A stretch of DNA of 5,320 nt from Treponema sp. GTDB lineage: Bacteria; Spirochaetota; Spirochaetia; Treponematales; Treponemataceae. Below, in pieces: positions 1 to 5,320 of the stretch. The DNA lies in contig JAEDCY010000080.1 of assembly GCA_016293915.1 (NCBI GenBank), positions 1 to 5,320 of the forward strand, given 5' to 3'. A program made the translations under genes and the position numbers. Below the pieces are notes generated by a model. It saw only the letters and a list, made by a program, of their open reading frames with translations, was not told the origin of the DNA and did not search any database. Every line of letters begins with the position of its first letter. Position 1 is the stretch's first letter.

Positions 1-19
1 TAAACAGTGGGTAATGTCG

Positions 20-39
20 ATTTTTTGTAAATTTTTTGT
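20..39. repeat. Short direct repeat ATTTTTTGT x2
   Basis: The 9-mer ATTTTTTGT occurs at 20-28 and again at 31-39, an 11-base period. It lies in an AT-rich leader with no supportable gene. The frame starting at base 2 is open up to a TGA at 65-67, so the tail of an upstream gene cannot be excluded, but the translated stretch has no recognisable character. In such T-rich sequence a repeat this short may be chance. Confidence 0.3.
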
Positions 40-64
40 GGTGAATAGTTACAAATTATTTTTA

Positions 65-81
65 TGAATTTAAATTCAATT
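65..81. promoter_or_regulatory. Putative operator O1 (palindromic, distal copy)
   Basis: Bases 65-78 form a perfect 14-bp palindrome, TGAATTTAAATTCA, followed by ATT. The whole 17-mer recurs at 94-110 with one difference, a centre-to-centre distance of 29 bp. It lies just upstream of the -35 box of the promoter that drives the HTH gene. XRE repressors usually bind short palindromes as dimers and control their own promoter, so the gene at 152 is the natural candidate binder. That assignment is inference; the repeat and the palindrome are read directly. Confidence 0.6.
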
Positions 82-92
82 GCAAAAAAAAT

Positions 93-121
93 TTGACTTT
101 AAATTCAATTTCACTTATATT
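93..121 (+). promoter_or_regulatory. Promoter of the xre-abi operon
   Basis: The -35 box TTGACT is at 93-98 and the -10 box TATATT at 116-121, with a 17-base spacer. This is a near-consensus sigma-70-type promoter. Transcription would begin near base 128 and leave a leader of about 24 nt before the ATG at 152. The second palindromic site overlaps the -35 box and fills the first part of the spacer, so a protein bound there would block RNA polymerase. Confidence 0.7.
94..110. promoter_or_regulatory. Putative operator O2 (overlaps the -35 box)
   Basis: This is a second copy of the 17-base site at 65-81, matching at 16 of 17 positions. The single change (A to C at 97) breaks the palindrome but creates the C of the -35 hexamer TTGACT. 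The site sits inside the core promoter. This is where a repressor of the operon would be expected to bind, and it supports autoregulation by the XRE protein encoded immediately downstream. Confidence 0.6.
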
Positions 122-151
122 ATATTTATAAGTATATCTGAGGTGAATTTT

Positions 152-883
152 ATGTCAAATTTTGATAAAACTTTACTGGGAAAAAATATCAAGTTTTTAG
201 CGACTCAAAAAGGTATAAAAGTTGGTGATATAGAAACAGAAGCTGGCGTAAGTGCAGGTTATTTATCACGTCTTGCAAATGAAGATAATAAAAACAATTT
301 TCCGATTATGGATTTAATCTTCTTAATTTCAAATAAACTTGATGTATCTGTAAATACACTTCTTTCTGTTGATTTATCAAATTTGACACCAAATGAAATT
401 CTGCTTTCTCAATTTTTCGATAAATTGAGTAAAGATACTCAAGACAATAAACTTGTCTGGGAATTGGAATCTAGATCTAAATTGGAAGAATGTAAGCAAC
501 AAGGCAATCACCCATTATTCTATGCCTATGAACCAAGAAATCCAGAAACAGAATTTTATTATCATTCAACATATGATTCTAATGCCTTAATTGGAGGAGA
601 TTGTTATAAAGTAATAGTTGGTAACAAATGGCTTTATTTGATGTGTGTAAATAAACCTGATGATATTCTTGATGGTTATGAATTATATTTTATCTCCTCA
701 AATTACCAAGGTTATCCAAATATTGAGCAAATATGTAAAGCTTATTCAGAATCTGATTTGTATAATCAGATAGTTGATTTACGAAATCAGGCAGCTGAAT
801 CAAGCAGACATGTAAAATTGTCAGAGTCTGTTCGTAATTCGATAAACGATTATCTTACACAAGATGAAATAGATTCATTTTAA
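152..883 (+). CDS. XRE-family helix-turn-helix transcriptional regulator
   Basis: This encodes a 243-residue DNA-binding protein, probably the autorepressor of the operon. The N-terminus (about residues 8-71) reads as a Cro/C1-type HTH: a first helix around GKNIKFLATQKG, a second at VGDIETEAG, a recognition helix at SAGYLSRLANED, and then the usual closing helices up to LDVSVNTLL. Residues about 100-243 are acidic and aromatic-rich (EFYYHSTYDSNALIGGDCYK), and I do not recognise them as a named domain. No membrane segment is evident. The reading frame is open from an ATG at 80. I prefer 152 because GAGGTGA at 140-146 is a good ribosome binding site 5 bases before it, and because the predicted transcript starts near 128, after the ATG at 80. 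Two palindromic sites in its promoter suggest autoregulation. The gene is only 17 bases from the Abi_2 gene, so the two are probably co-transcribed. Its low GC matches the Abi_2 gene and contrasts with hsdR. A role as a protein antitoxin rather than a pure regulator is possible but has no direct support. Confidence 0.85.
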   Translation: MSNFDKTLLGKNIKFLATQKGIKVGDIETEAGVSAGYLSRLANEDNKNNFPIMDLIFLISNKLDVSVNTLLSVDLSNLTPNEILLSQFFDKLSKDTQDNKLVWELESRSKLEECKQQGNHPLFYAYEPRNPETEFYYHSTYDSNALIGGDCYKVIVGNKWLYLMCVNKPDDILDGYELYFISSNYQGYPNIEQICKAYSESDLYNQIVDLRNQAAESSRHVKLSESVRNSINDYLTQDEIDSF

Positions 884-886
884 TTC

Positions 887-894
887 AAGGGGAG
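887..894 (+). promoter_or_regulatory. Ribosome binding site that decides the Abi_2 start
   Basis: AAGGGGAG abuts an in-frame ATG at 895 with no spacing, but lies 6 bases before the next in-frame ATG at 901. The second distance is the normal one, so translation most likely begins at 901 and the protein lacks the first two residues of the longest reading frame. Confidence 0.75.
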
Positions 895-900
895 ATGTTT

Positions 901-1860
901 ATGCTTTCATTTTCGGATTTGTTAAATTATCTTAAAGGAAATAAAAATATCAGTATTCCCGCTACGCAGGAAAAAGATTTACGGAATATCGGTTATTATC
1001 ATGGTTATAAAGGATATCGTTTTATAAGAACCTCCTCTAATAAAATCCAGTTTTCGAATATAAAAGAAATAATTGTTTTAAATAAGTTTGATCTTGACTT
1101 GAAAACCCTCATCTATCCAAAAATCATGTTTATTGAAACAGCATTAAAGAGTTATTTTATTGAATCCATTCTTGATGATTCAAAATCTGAAGATATGGCA
1201 ACTATATACTCAAAAACTGTTACCCGATATCAGAGTTATCAAAAAGGCTCTAAACAATATATCGAAGAGTTTAAGAAGCGCATGAATTTACAGATGAAAA
1301 TCAATTCTGCACTTATACGGGATTATCAAAAGGAAAAAGAAATTGAGAAACACTTTTTTAACAATGATAAACCTATTCCTGTTTGGGCAGTTTTTGAATC
1401 TCTTACACTAGGAGAATTCGGAAATTTTTTTGATTGTTCAAATTTGAGTACACGGCTTTCAACATCTAAATTGTTAAACTTACCTACAAATTTAGATTCA
1501 GATGGAGAATTAATCTCATATATTATTTATACATTACGAGATTTAAGAAATGCTGTTGCACATAATAGTGTTATTTTTGATACAAGATTTAAAACTGCAA
1601 AAATAAATAAACGCTTAACGTTATTACTTGAATCTGAAACGGGTATTAAAAATATTGATTTCAAATATATAAGTGCTTTCATTATTTTGATAACTTACAT
1701 TTATAAACAGCTAGGGCAAAATCGGGAATGTAAAAGCTTTATTCATGAATATCTCACAAAATGTGAATATCTTTATAAAAATGTTCCAAATAATGTTTAT
1801 TTTGAGATTGTTGGTACAAATAATAAATCTATTATGACACGATTAGAGAACTGGCTATAG
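901..1860 (+). CDS. Abi_2 (AbiD/AbiF-type) HEPN abortive-infection protein
   Basis: This is a 319-residue protein of the Abi_2 family, probably an RNA-cleaving toxin that halts the cell during phage infection. Seen directly: a family-like N-terminus with GYYHGYKGYRF at residues 31-41; a helix PKIMFIETALKSYF around 73-86, with E79 where HEPN proteins often carry an acidic residue; the segment PVWAVFESLTLGEFGNFF at 160-177, the most recognisable Abi_2 signature; and LRDLRNAVAHNS at 212-223, which contains R216-x4-H221, the catalytic HEPN ribonuclease motif. Length is normal for the family and nothing looks truncated. No signal peptide or convincing membrane span is present; the hydrophobic stretch ISAFIILITYIYK near 257-269 reads better as a buried helix. 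The gene follows the XRE regulator by 17 bases with its own ribosome binding site, and no promoter is seen between them. It has no hairpin terminator of its own before the small RNA that follows, so its mRNA may run through that RNA. Family assignment is confident. RNase activity follows from the motif. The phage-defence role is known for relatives such as AbiD and AbiF but is inferred here. Confidence 0.88.
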   Translation: MLSFSDLLNYLKGNKNISIPATQEKDLRNIGYYHGYKGYRFIRTSSNKIQFSNIKEIIVLNKFDLDLKTLIYPKIMFIETALKSYFIESILDDSKSEDMATIYSKTVTRYQSYQKGSKQYIEEFKKRMNLQMKINSALIRDYQKEKEIEKHFFNNDKPIPVWAVFESLTLGEFGNFFDCSNLSTRLSTSKLLNLPTNLDSDGELISYIIYTLRDLRNAVAHNSVIFDTRFKTAKINKRLTLLLESETGIKNIDFKYISAFIILITYIYKQLGQNRECKSFIHEYLTKCEYLYKNVPNNVYFEIVGTNNKSIMTRLENWL

Positions 1861-1867
1861 TATTACT

Positions 1868-1894
1868 AGTAAATATAAGTAAAACTTAGTAAAA
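1868..1894. repeat. Three AGTAAA repeats at exact 10-bp period
   Basis: AGTAAA occurs at 1868, 1878 and 1888; the last two copies extend to AGTAAAA. The 10-base period places the A-runs on one face of the helix. The last copy ends 5 bases before the -35 box of the small RNA promoter, about -40 to -66 from its predicted start. This fits phased A-tracts that bend DNA or act as an UP element for RNA polymerase. A protein-binding array is the alternative. Confidence 0.5.
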
Positions 1895-1899
1895 GGTCA

Positions 1900-1927
1900 T
1901 TGACTTTTTCATTGTTGCCGATATAAT
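1900..1927 (+). promoter_or_regulatory. Strong promoter of the small RNA
   Basis: The -35 box TTGACT is at 1900-1905 and a perfect -10 box TATAAT at 1922-1927, separated by 16 bases. It is the best promoter in the window and points into a region with no reading frame, ending in an intrinsic terminator 74 bases later. Transcription should start at about 1933-1935. Its strength suggests that the RNA is abundant and made independently of the regulated upstream operon. Confidence 0.75.
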
Positions 1928-1933
1928 AGTATA

Positions 1934-2001
1934 TGAATTGCGGTGGTAGTCTTCGGACGACACCTTCTAGGCTCCTGATGCGTCGGGGGCTTAATTTTTT
2001 T
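1934..2001 (+). ncRNA. Small structured RNA beside the Abi_2 gene; candidate antitoxin RNA
   Basis: A transcript of about 67 nt is predicted between its own near-consensus promoter and an intrinsic terminator, with no credible reading frame inside. It folds into two hairpins. The first (1942-1964) pairs GGT with ACC, then has a bulged G1945, then pairs GTAGTC with GACGAC through one A-G mismatch, and closes with a cUUCGg tetraloop. The second (1968-1993) is the terminator stem. Four single-stranded bases (TTCT, about 1965-1968) join them, preceded by a short 5' tail. I do not recognise a known RNA family; it is not a tRNA, a riboswitch I know, or a CRISPR repeat. Its position directly after a HEPN Abi_2 gene suggests an RNA that binds and restrains that toxin. 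From memory, recent work links AbiF-type proteins with adjacent non-coding RNAs and with the origin of Cas13. Existence of the RNA gene is well supported; its function is inference. It might instead be an attenuated leader of hsdR, but hsdR appears to have a promoter of its own. Confidence 0.7.
1968..2001 (+). terminator. Intrinsic terminator of the small RNA and probably of xre-abi
   Basis: The arm at 1968-1978 pairs with 1983-1993 in an 11-bp stem that includes three G-U pairs, closed by the tetraloop TGCG at 1979-1982. AA at 1993-1994 is followed by seven T from 1995 to 2001. The GC-rich stem stands out against the AT-rich surroundings. No other hairpin follows the Abi_2 stop at 1860, so this terminator probably ends both the small RNA and the xre-abi mRNA and insulates hsdR from them. 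Confidence 0.85.
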
Positions 2002-2037
2002 AACACTCCATAAATAAATGCAAAAACCCCAAAATCG

Positions 2038-2046
2038 TGATAAAAT
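2038..2046 (+). promoter_or_regulatory. Extended -10 promoter of hsdR
   Basis: TGATAAAAT at 2038-2046 has the TG-N-TAAAAT form of an extended -10 element, which can work without a good -35 box; none is seen at the expected distance (about 2018-2023, ATGCAA). Transcription would start near 2053 and give a leader of about 22 nt. The preceding terminator makes a separate promoter for hsdR necessary. Confidence 0.5.
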
Positions 2047-2074
2047 AGACGTAACTGTATGAAAGGAGTCTGTT

Positions 2075-5000
2075 ATGTCCGCCGATTACAACGAAGAAGC
2101 CTATGAAAATGCTCTGATTGAGTTGTTCCAGAATATGGGATGGGAGCATGTTTATGGGCCGGAAGTTGAACGGGATGTACGCTCTCCTTTGTATGATTCT
2201 GTGCTTGAAGATTCTATCAGGCGATTGAATCCTAATGCTCCTGCGCAGGCAGTTTCTGAAGCGCTCTTAAAACTCCGTAATTTTGAAAATGCTGAACTTG
2301 TAAAAAAGAATCTGCTTTTTATGGAATATCTTCAAAACGGTATTGAAGTTAGTTACAGCGCAAACGGTGAAACAAAATCTCAAATCATTTATATTGCTGA
2401 CTTTGAAAACGCTGGAAAGCCTGGCGACAAAAACTCTTACATCGTAGCAAATCAATGGACATTTATAGAAAACTCAAACAAGCGGCCGGATATTTTGCTT
2501 TTCTTGAACGGACTTCCTGTCTGTCTTTTTGAATTGAAATCTCCGAGCCGTGAACAGACTGATGCAAGCGAAGCTTATACTCAGATTCGTAACTACATGC
2601 ACGAGATTCCTTCTATGTTCATTTACAACTGTATCTGTGTAATGAGCGACCAGCTTACAAGTAAGGCAGGAACAATCACAAGTGGCGAAGACCGTTTTAT
2701 GGAATGGAAAACAAAAGACGGCAACATGGAATCCAAGTCCTTTGCAGATTTTACAACTTTCTTTGAAGGTATTTTCCAGAAGGAACGCCTGCTAGATATC
2801 ATCAAAAACTTTATCTGCTTTAATAATGAAGGTGTGAACTCATATAAAATTCTTGCGGGATATCATCAGTATTTTGCAGTTCGTAAAGCAGTTGAGCGTA
2901 CAAGAATTGCGGTTGATGGCGATGGAAAAATTGGTGTCTTCTGGCATACCCAGGGTTCCGGTAAATCACTTTCTATGGTTTTCTATGCACATCTTTTGCA
3001 GCAGGCAATTGATTCACCGACAATCGTTGTTATTACAGACCGCAATGATCTGGATAATCAGCTTTATGGTCAGTTCTGTAATTGTAAAGATTTCTTACGT
3101 CAGGAACCTGTTCAGGCAGAAAGCCGGGAACATTTAAAACAGCTTCTCGAAGGCCGAAAGGCAAACGGCATCATCTTTACCACGATGCAAAAATTTGAGG
3201 AAAGTGATGAGCCTCTTAGTGACAGAAAAAATATCATCGTAATGGCAGATGAAGCTCACCGTGGACAATATGGACTTACAGAAAAAATCAAAACCAGCCG
3301 AGACGAAGAAGGTAACCTTATTGCCCACCGCACAATCGGTACCGCCCGCATAATCCGTGACAGCCTTCCAAACGCAAGTTATATCGGTTTTACAGGAACT
3401 CCAATTTCGCGTGAAGACCGCAGCACTATCGAAGCTTTCGGTGACTACATCGATGTTTATGATATGACTCAGGCTGTTGAAGATGGAGCAACCCGTCCTG
3501 TTTATTACGAAAGCCGTGTTATCAAACTCAAACTCGATGACAAAGTTCTTGCCCAGATTGATGCTGAATACTCAGCCCTTGCAAATAATGCCGATGAAGA
3601 TGTTATTGAAAAGAGTAAGCACGAGCTTGGCAAGATGGAAGAAATTCTTGGCCATGAAAAAACTATCAACTCTCTTGTTGATGATATTCTTAATCACTAC
3701 GAAAACGAACGCCAGTATCTTTATACCGGAAAGGCAATGATTGTTGCTTATAACCGTTCTATTGCGATGAAGATATTTTATCGTATTCTGGAGCTACGGC
3801 CATCCTGGGCGGGAACAACTTCGCAGGTTACAGTCGGCTCAAAGCAGATTACGGTTCCTGGTGATGACGCCCGAATTGCCGTTGTTATGACCGAAAGCAA
3901 TAAGGATCCGGAAGAATGGCGTGCAATAATCGGAAACAAACATCGCAAACAGGAACTCGCAACCCGCTTCAAAGATAATGACAGTCCGCTTAAAATTGCA
4001 ATCGTAGTTGATATGTGGCTTACAGGTTTTGATGTTCCTTCTCTTGCAACCATGTATGTTTATAAGCCGATGGAAAGCTACAATCTTATGCAGGCAATTG
4101 CCCGTGTAAACCGAGTATTCAAGGATAAGGAAGGTGGTCTTGTTGTTGATTACGTTGGAATTGCAAGTGCTCTCAAACAGGCAATGAACGATTACACCGT
4201 ACGCGACCGTCAAAAGTATGGCGAAATGGATGTCGCAAAACGGGCTTTCCCTAAGTTCCAGGAAAAACTCGAAATCTGCCGCAATCTTTTCTTTGGTTAC
4301 GATTACACACCATTTTACGAAGGCTCAGACTTACAGCGCGGTATGACAATCAGTGGCGCAGTAAACTTTATTGTAGCCCCAGATAAGGAAGAACAAAAAC
4401 AGGCATTTATAAAAGAAGCCTTAATGCTCAAACAGGCACTTTCTCTTTGTTCATCTATGGTAAAGGAGCACATGCGTCTTGAAGCCGCTTTCTTTGAATC
4501 TGTCCGCGTCCTTGTAATGCGCCTTTTGTATAATCCCAGCGGTAAAAAATTCTCTCTCAAAGAAATCAACGACCGCATAAACGAACTTCTCAAACAGTCA
4601 GTTAAATCAGATGGCGTTATAAATCTTTTCTCTGATGTTGGCGAAAAAGTAAATCTCTTTGACCCGACCTTCCTCGAAAATATTTCAAAGATGAAAGAAA
4701 AAAATCTCGCTGTAGAAATGCTCAAGAAGTTGATTGATGAACAGGTAAAAGTTTACAAACGCACAAACCTTGTAAAATCTGAAGCCTTCAGCGAACTCAT
4801 TCAGCAGACTTTGAACCGCTACCTGAACGGAATGCTTACAAACGAAGAAGTAATTCAAGAACTATTGAAACTGGCAAAAGAAATGCTGCACGCGAGTGAG
4901 GAAGGAAACAAACTGGGGCTTACAGACGAAGAACTTGCCTTCTATGACGCGCTCACAAAACCGGAAGCGGTAAAAGATTTCTATTCCAACGACGAGCTTG

Positions 5001-5206
5001 TAGCCCTTACAAAAGAACTCACAGAAACTCTCCGTAAAAACAAAACAATCGACTGGCAGAAAAAAGAATCAGCTCGCGCAAAAATGCGTATGATTGTTAA
5101 GAAGCTTCTGAAGAAATACAAATATCCGCCAGAGGGACAGGAAGACGCATTAAAAACTGTTATCAGCCAGTGCGAACTTTGGACAGATAATCTGGTTAAT
5201 TTTTAA
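2075..5206 (+). CDS. hsdR: Type I restriction enzyme R subunit (endonuclease/translocase)
   Basis: This encodes the 1043-residue HsdR subunit, which joins an HsdM/HsdS methylase to translocate DNA with ATP and cut unmethylated foreign DNA. Domains in order are as follows. The N-terminal nuclease (about 1-250) has the PD-(D/E)xK core D139, E153 and K155 in RPDILLF and FELKSP, followed by Q170-x3-Y174. The first RecA-like motor has Walker A QGSGKS at 293-298, TDRNDLD at 321-327, the DEAH box D392-H395 and motif III GFTGTP at 438-443. The second motor domain has DMWLTGFDVPS at 646-656 and motif VI QAIARVNR at 673-680. A charged helical C-terminus from about 700 to 1043 would dock to the methylase. 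All key residues are present and the length is normal, so the gene looks active. AAGGAG at 2063-2068 lies 6 bases before the ATG. GC is clearly higher than in xre and abi. No hsdM or hsdS lies within the window, and the next gene seems unrelated, so its partners are expected upstream of the xre-abi module or elsewhere. Confidence 0.97.
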   Translation: MSADYNEEAYENALIELFQNMGWEHVYGPEVERDVRSPLYDSVLEDSIRRLNPNAPAQAVSEALLKLRNFENAELVKKNLLFMEYLQNGIEVSYSANGETKSQIIYIADFENAGKPGDKNSYIVANQWTFIENSNKRPDILLFLNGLPVCLFELKSPSREQTDASEAYTQIRNYMHEIPSMFIYNCICVMSDQLTSKAGTITSGEDRFMEWKTKDGNMESKSFADFTTFFEGIFQKERLLDIIKNFICFNNEGVNSYKILAGYHQYFAVRKAVERTRIAVDGDGKIGVFWHTQGSGKSLSMVFYAHLLQQAIDSPTIVVITDRNDLDNQLYGQFCNCKDFLRQEPVQAESREHLKQLLEGRKANGIIFTTMQKFEESDEPLSDRKNIIVMADEAHRGQYGLTEKIKTSRDEEGNLIAHRTIGTARIIRDSLPNASYIGFTGTPISREDRSTIEAFGDYIDVYDMTQAVEDGATRPVYYESRVIKLKLDDKVLAQIDAEYSALANNADEDVIEKSKHELGKMEEILGHEKTINSLVDDILNHYENERQYLYTGKAMIVAYNRSIAMKIFYRILELRPSWAGTTSQVTVGSKQITVPGDDARIAVVMTESNKDPEEWRAIIGNKHRKQELATRFKDNDSPLKIAIVVDMWLTGFDVPSLATMYVYKPMESYNLMQAIARVNRVFKDKEGGLVVDYVGIASALKQAMNDYTVRDRQKYGEMDVAKRAFPKFQEKLEICRNLFFGYDYTPFYEGSDLQRGMTISGAVNFIVAPDKEEQKQAFIKEALMLKQALSLCSSMVKEHMRLEAAFFESVRVLVMRLLYNPSGKKFSLKEINDRINELLKQSVKSDGVINLFSDVGEKVNLFDPTFLENISKMKEKNLAVEMLKKLIDEQVKVYKRTNLVKSEAFSELIQQTLNRYLNGMLTNEEVIQELLKLAKEMLHASEEGNKLGLTDEELAFYDALTKPEAVKDFYSNDELVALTKELTETLRKNKTIDWQKKESARAKMRMIVKKLLKKYKYPPEGQEDALKTVISQCELWTDNLVNF

Positions 5207-5218
5207 GTTGATGCACAT

Positions 5219-5251
5219 AAAAAGCTATTGTTTCAATAGGTTAAACTTTTT
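5219..5251 (+). terminator. Weak possible terminator after hsdR
   Basis: CTATTG (5225-5230) and CAATAG (5234-5239) pair around a TTT loop. The outer arms AAAAAG (5219-5224) and CTTTTT (5246-5251) are also complementary, with six unpaired bases (5240-5245) on the 3' side. The stem is AT-rich and the T-run is not directly at its base, so this would be a poor terminator. It begins 12 bases after the hsdR stop and overlaps the region just upstream of the next promoter. Confidence 0.35.
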
Positions 5252-5259
5252 GATATAAT
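5251..5259 (+). promoter_or_regulatory. Extended -10 promoter of the downstream gene
   Basis: TGATATAAT at 5251-5259 combines an extended TG with a perfect TATAAT at 5254-5259. Candidate -35 boxes are weak: TTTCAA at 5231-5236 with a 17-base spacer, or TTGTTT at 5229-5234 with 19. The expected start of transcription, about 7 bases downstream, coincides with the ATG at 5266. Confidence 0.65.
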
Positions 5260-5265
5260 GCTCAC

Positions 5266-5320
5266 ATGCTTTTCAAATCAGAATACAAAAACAAACTCGT
5301 AAAAATTTTTGTTCCTATCA
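5266..5320 (+). CDS. 5' end of a gene, possibly a MATE-type efflux transporter (partial)
   Basis: Only the first 18 codons are in the window, reading MLFKSEYKNKLVKIFVPI and running off the end with no stop. A lysine-rich start leading into a hydrophobic K-I-F-V-P-I turn resembles the start of the first membrane helix of MATE multidrug/sodium antiporters, where a short basic tail precedes a proline-containing helix. Eighteen residues are too few to be sure. The other nearby ATG (5258) runs into a stop at 5300-5302, which supports 5266 as the start. No Shine-Dalgarno sequence precedes it. The -10 box ends only 6 bases upstream, so the message is probably leaderless. The gene seems unrelated to restriction and marks the right-hand boundary of the defence locus. 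Confidence 0.5.
   Translation, partial: MLFKSEYKNKLVKIFVPI

Noticed and set aside
2..67. Possible C-terminal end of an upstream gene in the frame open from base 2 to a TGA at 65.
   Set aside because: It is only 21 codons of AT-rich sequence with no recognisable motif; a chance open frame is as likely.
80..151. A longer XRE protein starting at the ATG at 80.
   Set aside because: No ribosome binding site precedes base 80, the extra 24 residues are AT-rich translation of the promoter, and the predicted transcript begins near 128.
1858..1868. Inverted repeat TAGTA-T-TACTA at the Abi_2 stop codon as a terminator.
   Set aside because: The loop would be one base, the stem is AT-rich and no T-run follows.
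1868..1894. AGTAAA repeats as a CRISPR array or as the tandem repeats of a type III antitoxin.
   Set aside because: The units are too short, there are no spacers of CRISPR length, and the repeats lie upstream of the promoter rather than inside the RNA.
1972..2068. CTCCT at 1972-1976 is complementary to the hsdR ribosome binding site AGGAG (2064-2068), suggesting a leader attenuator for hsdR.
   Set aside because: The CTCCT is locked in the terminator stem, five-base complementarity to a Shine-Dalgarno is common, and hsdR seems to have its own promoter downstream, so the small RNA need not be part of its message.
2267..4725. Several open frames of 60-136 codons on both strands inside hsdR.
   Set aside because: They overlap an intact, fully motif-supported hsdR, show no protein-like motifs and lack sensible start signals; they are frame shadows.

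Overview
The window carries a compact defence-type locus on the + strand, with the tail-end context of a type I restriction-modification system. It looks like a low-GC bacterium. I lean weakly towards a host-associated spirochaete of the Treponema kind, but this rests on general impression and nothing in the window settles it. No rRNA, tRNA, CRISPR array, insertion sequence or transposase is visible.

Layout. Bases 1-151 hold no gene that I can support. They hold a good promoter (TTGACT-17-TATATT) flanked and overlapped by two near-identical 17-bp sites built on the palindrome TGAATTTAAATTCA. From 152 to 883 lies an XRE-type helix-turn-helix regulator with an unrecognised C-terminal half. After 17 bases comes an Abi_2 (AbiD/AbiF-type) protein at 901-1860, with a clear HEPN ribonuclease motif RNAVAH (R-x4-H). 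The following 214-base gap is not empty. It holds three AGTAAA repeats at exact 10-bp spacing, a near-consensus promoter (TTGACT-16-TATAAT) and a predicted RNA of about 67 nt. That RNA has a cUUCGg-capped hairpin and then a strong intrinsic terminator. The large gene at 2075-5206 is hsdR, the motor/nuclease subunit of a type I restriction enzyme, with all expected motifs intact and its own extended -10 promoter. The window ends in the first 18 codons of another gene, possibly a MATE-type transporter, which appears to be transcribed as a leaderless mRNA.

How the parts may work together. The xre and abi genes look like one operon that the XRE protein probably autoregulates. The Abi_2 protein is most likely an RNA-cleaving toxin that acts during phage infection. 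The separately promoted small RNA beside it is a good candidate for its RNA antitoxin or guide-like partner. This is the most interesting signal here, because HEPN proteins of the AbiF type have been linked to adjacent non-coding RNAs and to the ancestry of Cas13. The xre-abi pair is visibly richer in A+T than hsdR (sampled 60-base lines: about 25% GC in xre against about 53% in hsdR). This suggests that it is a separately acquired module lodged beside the restriction genes. HsdM and HsdS are not in the window and would be expected nearby, most likely upstream.
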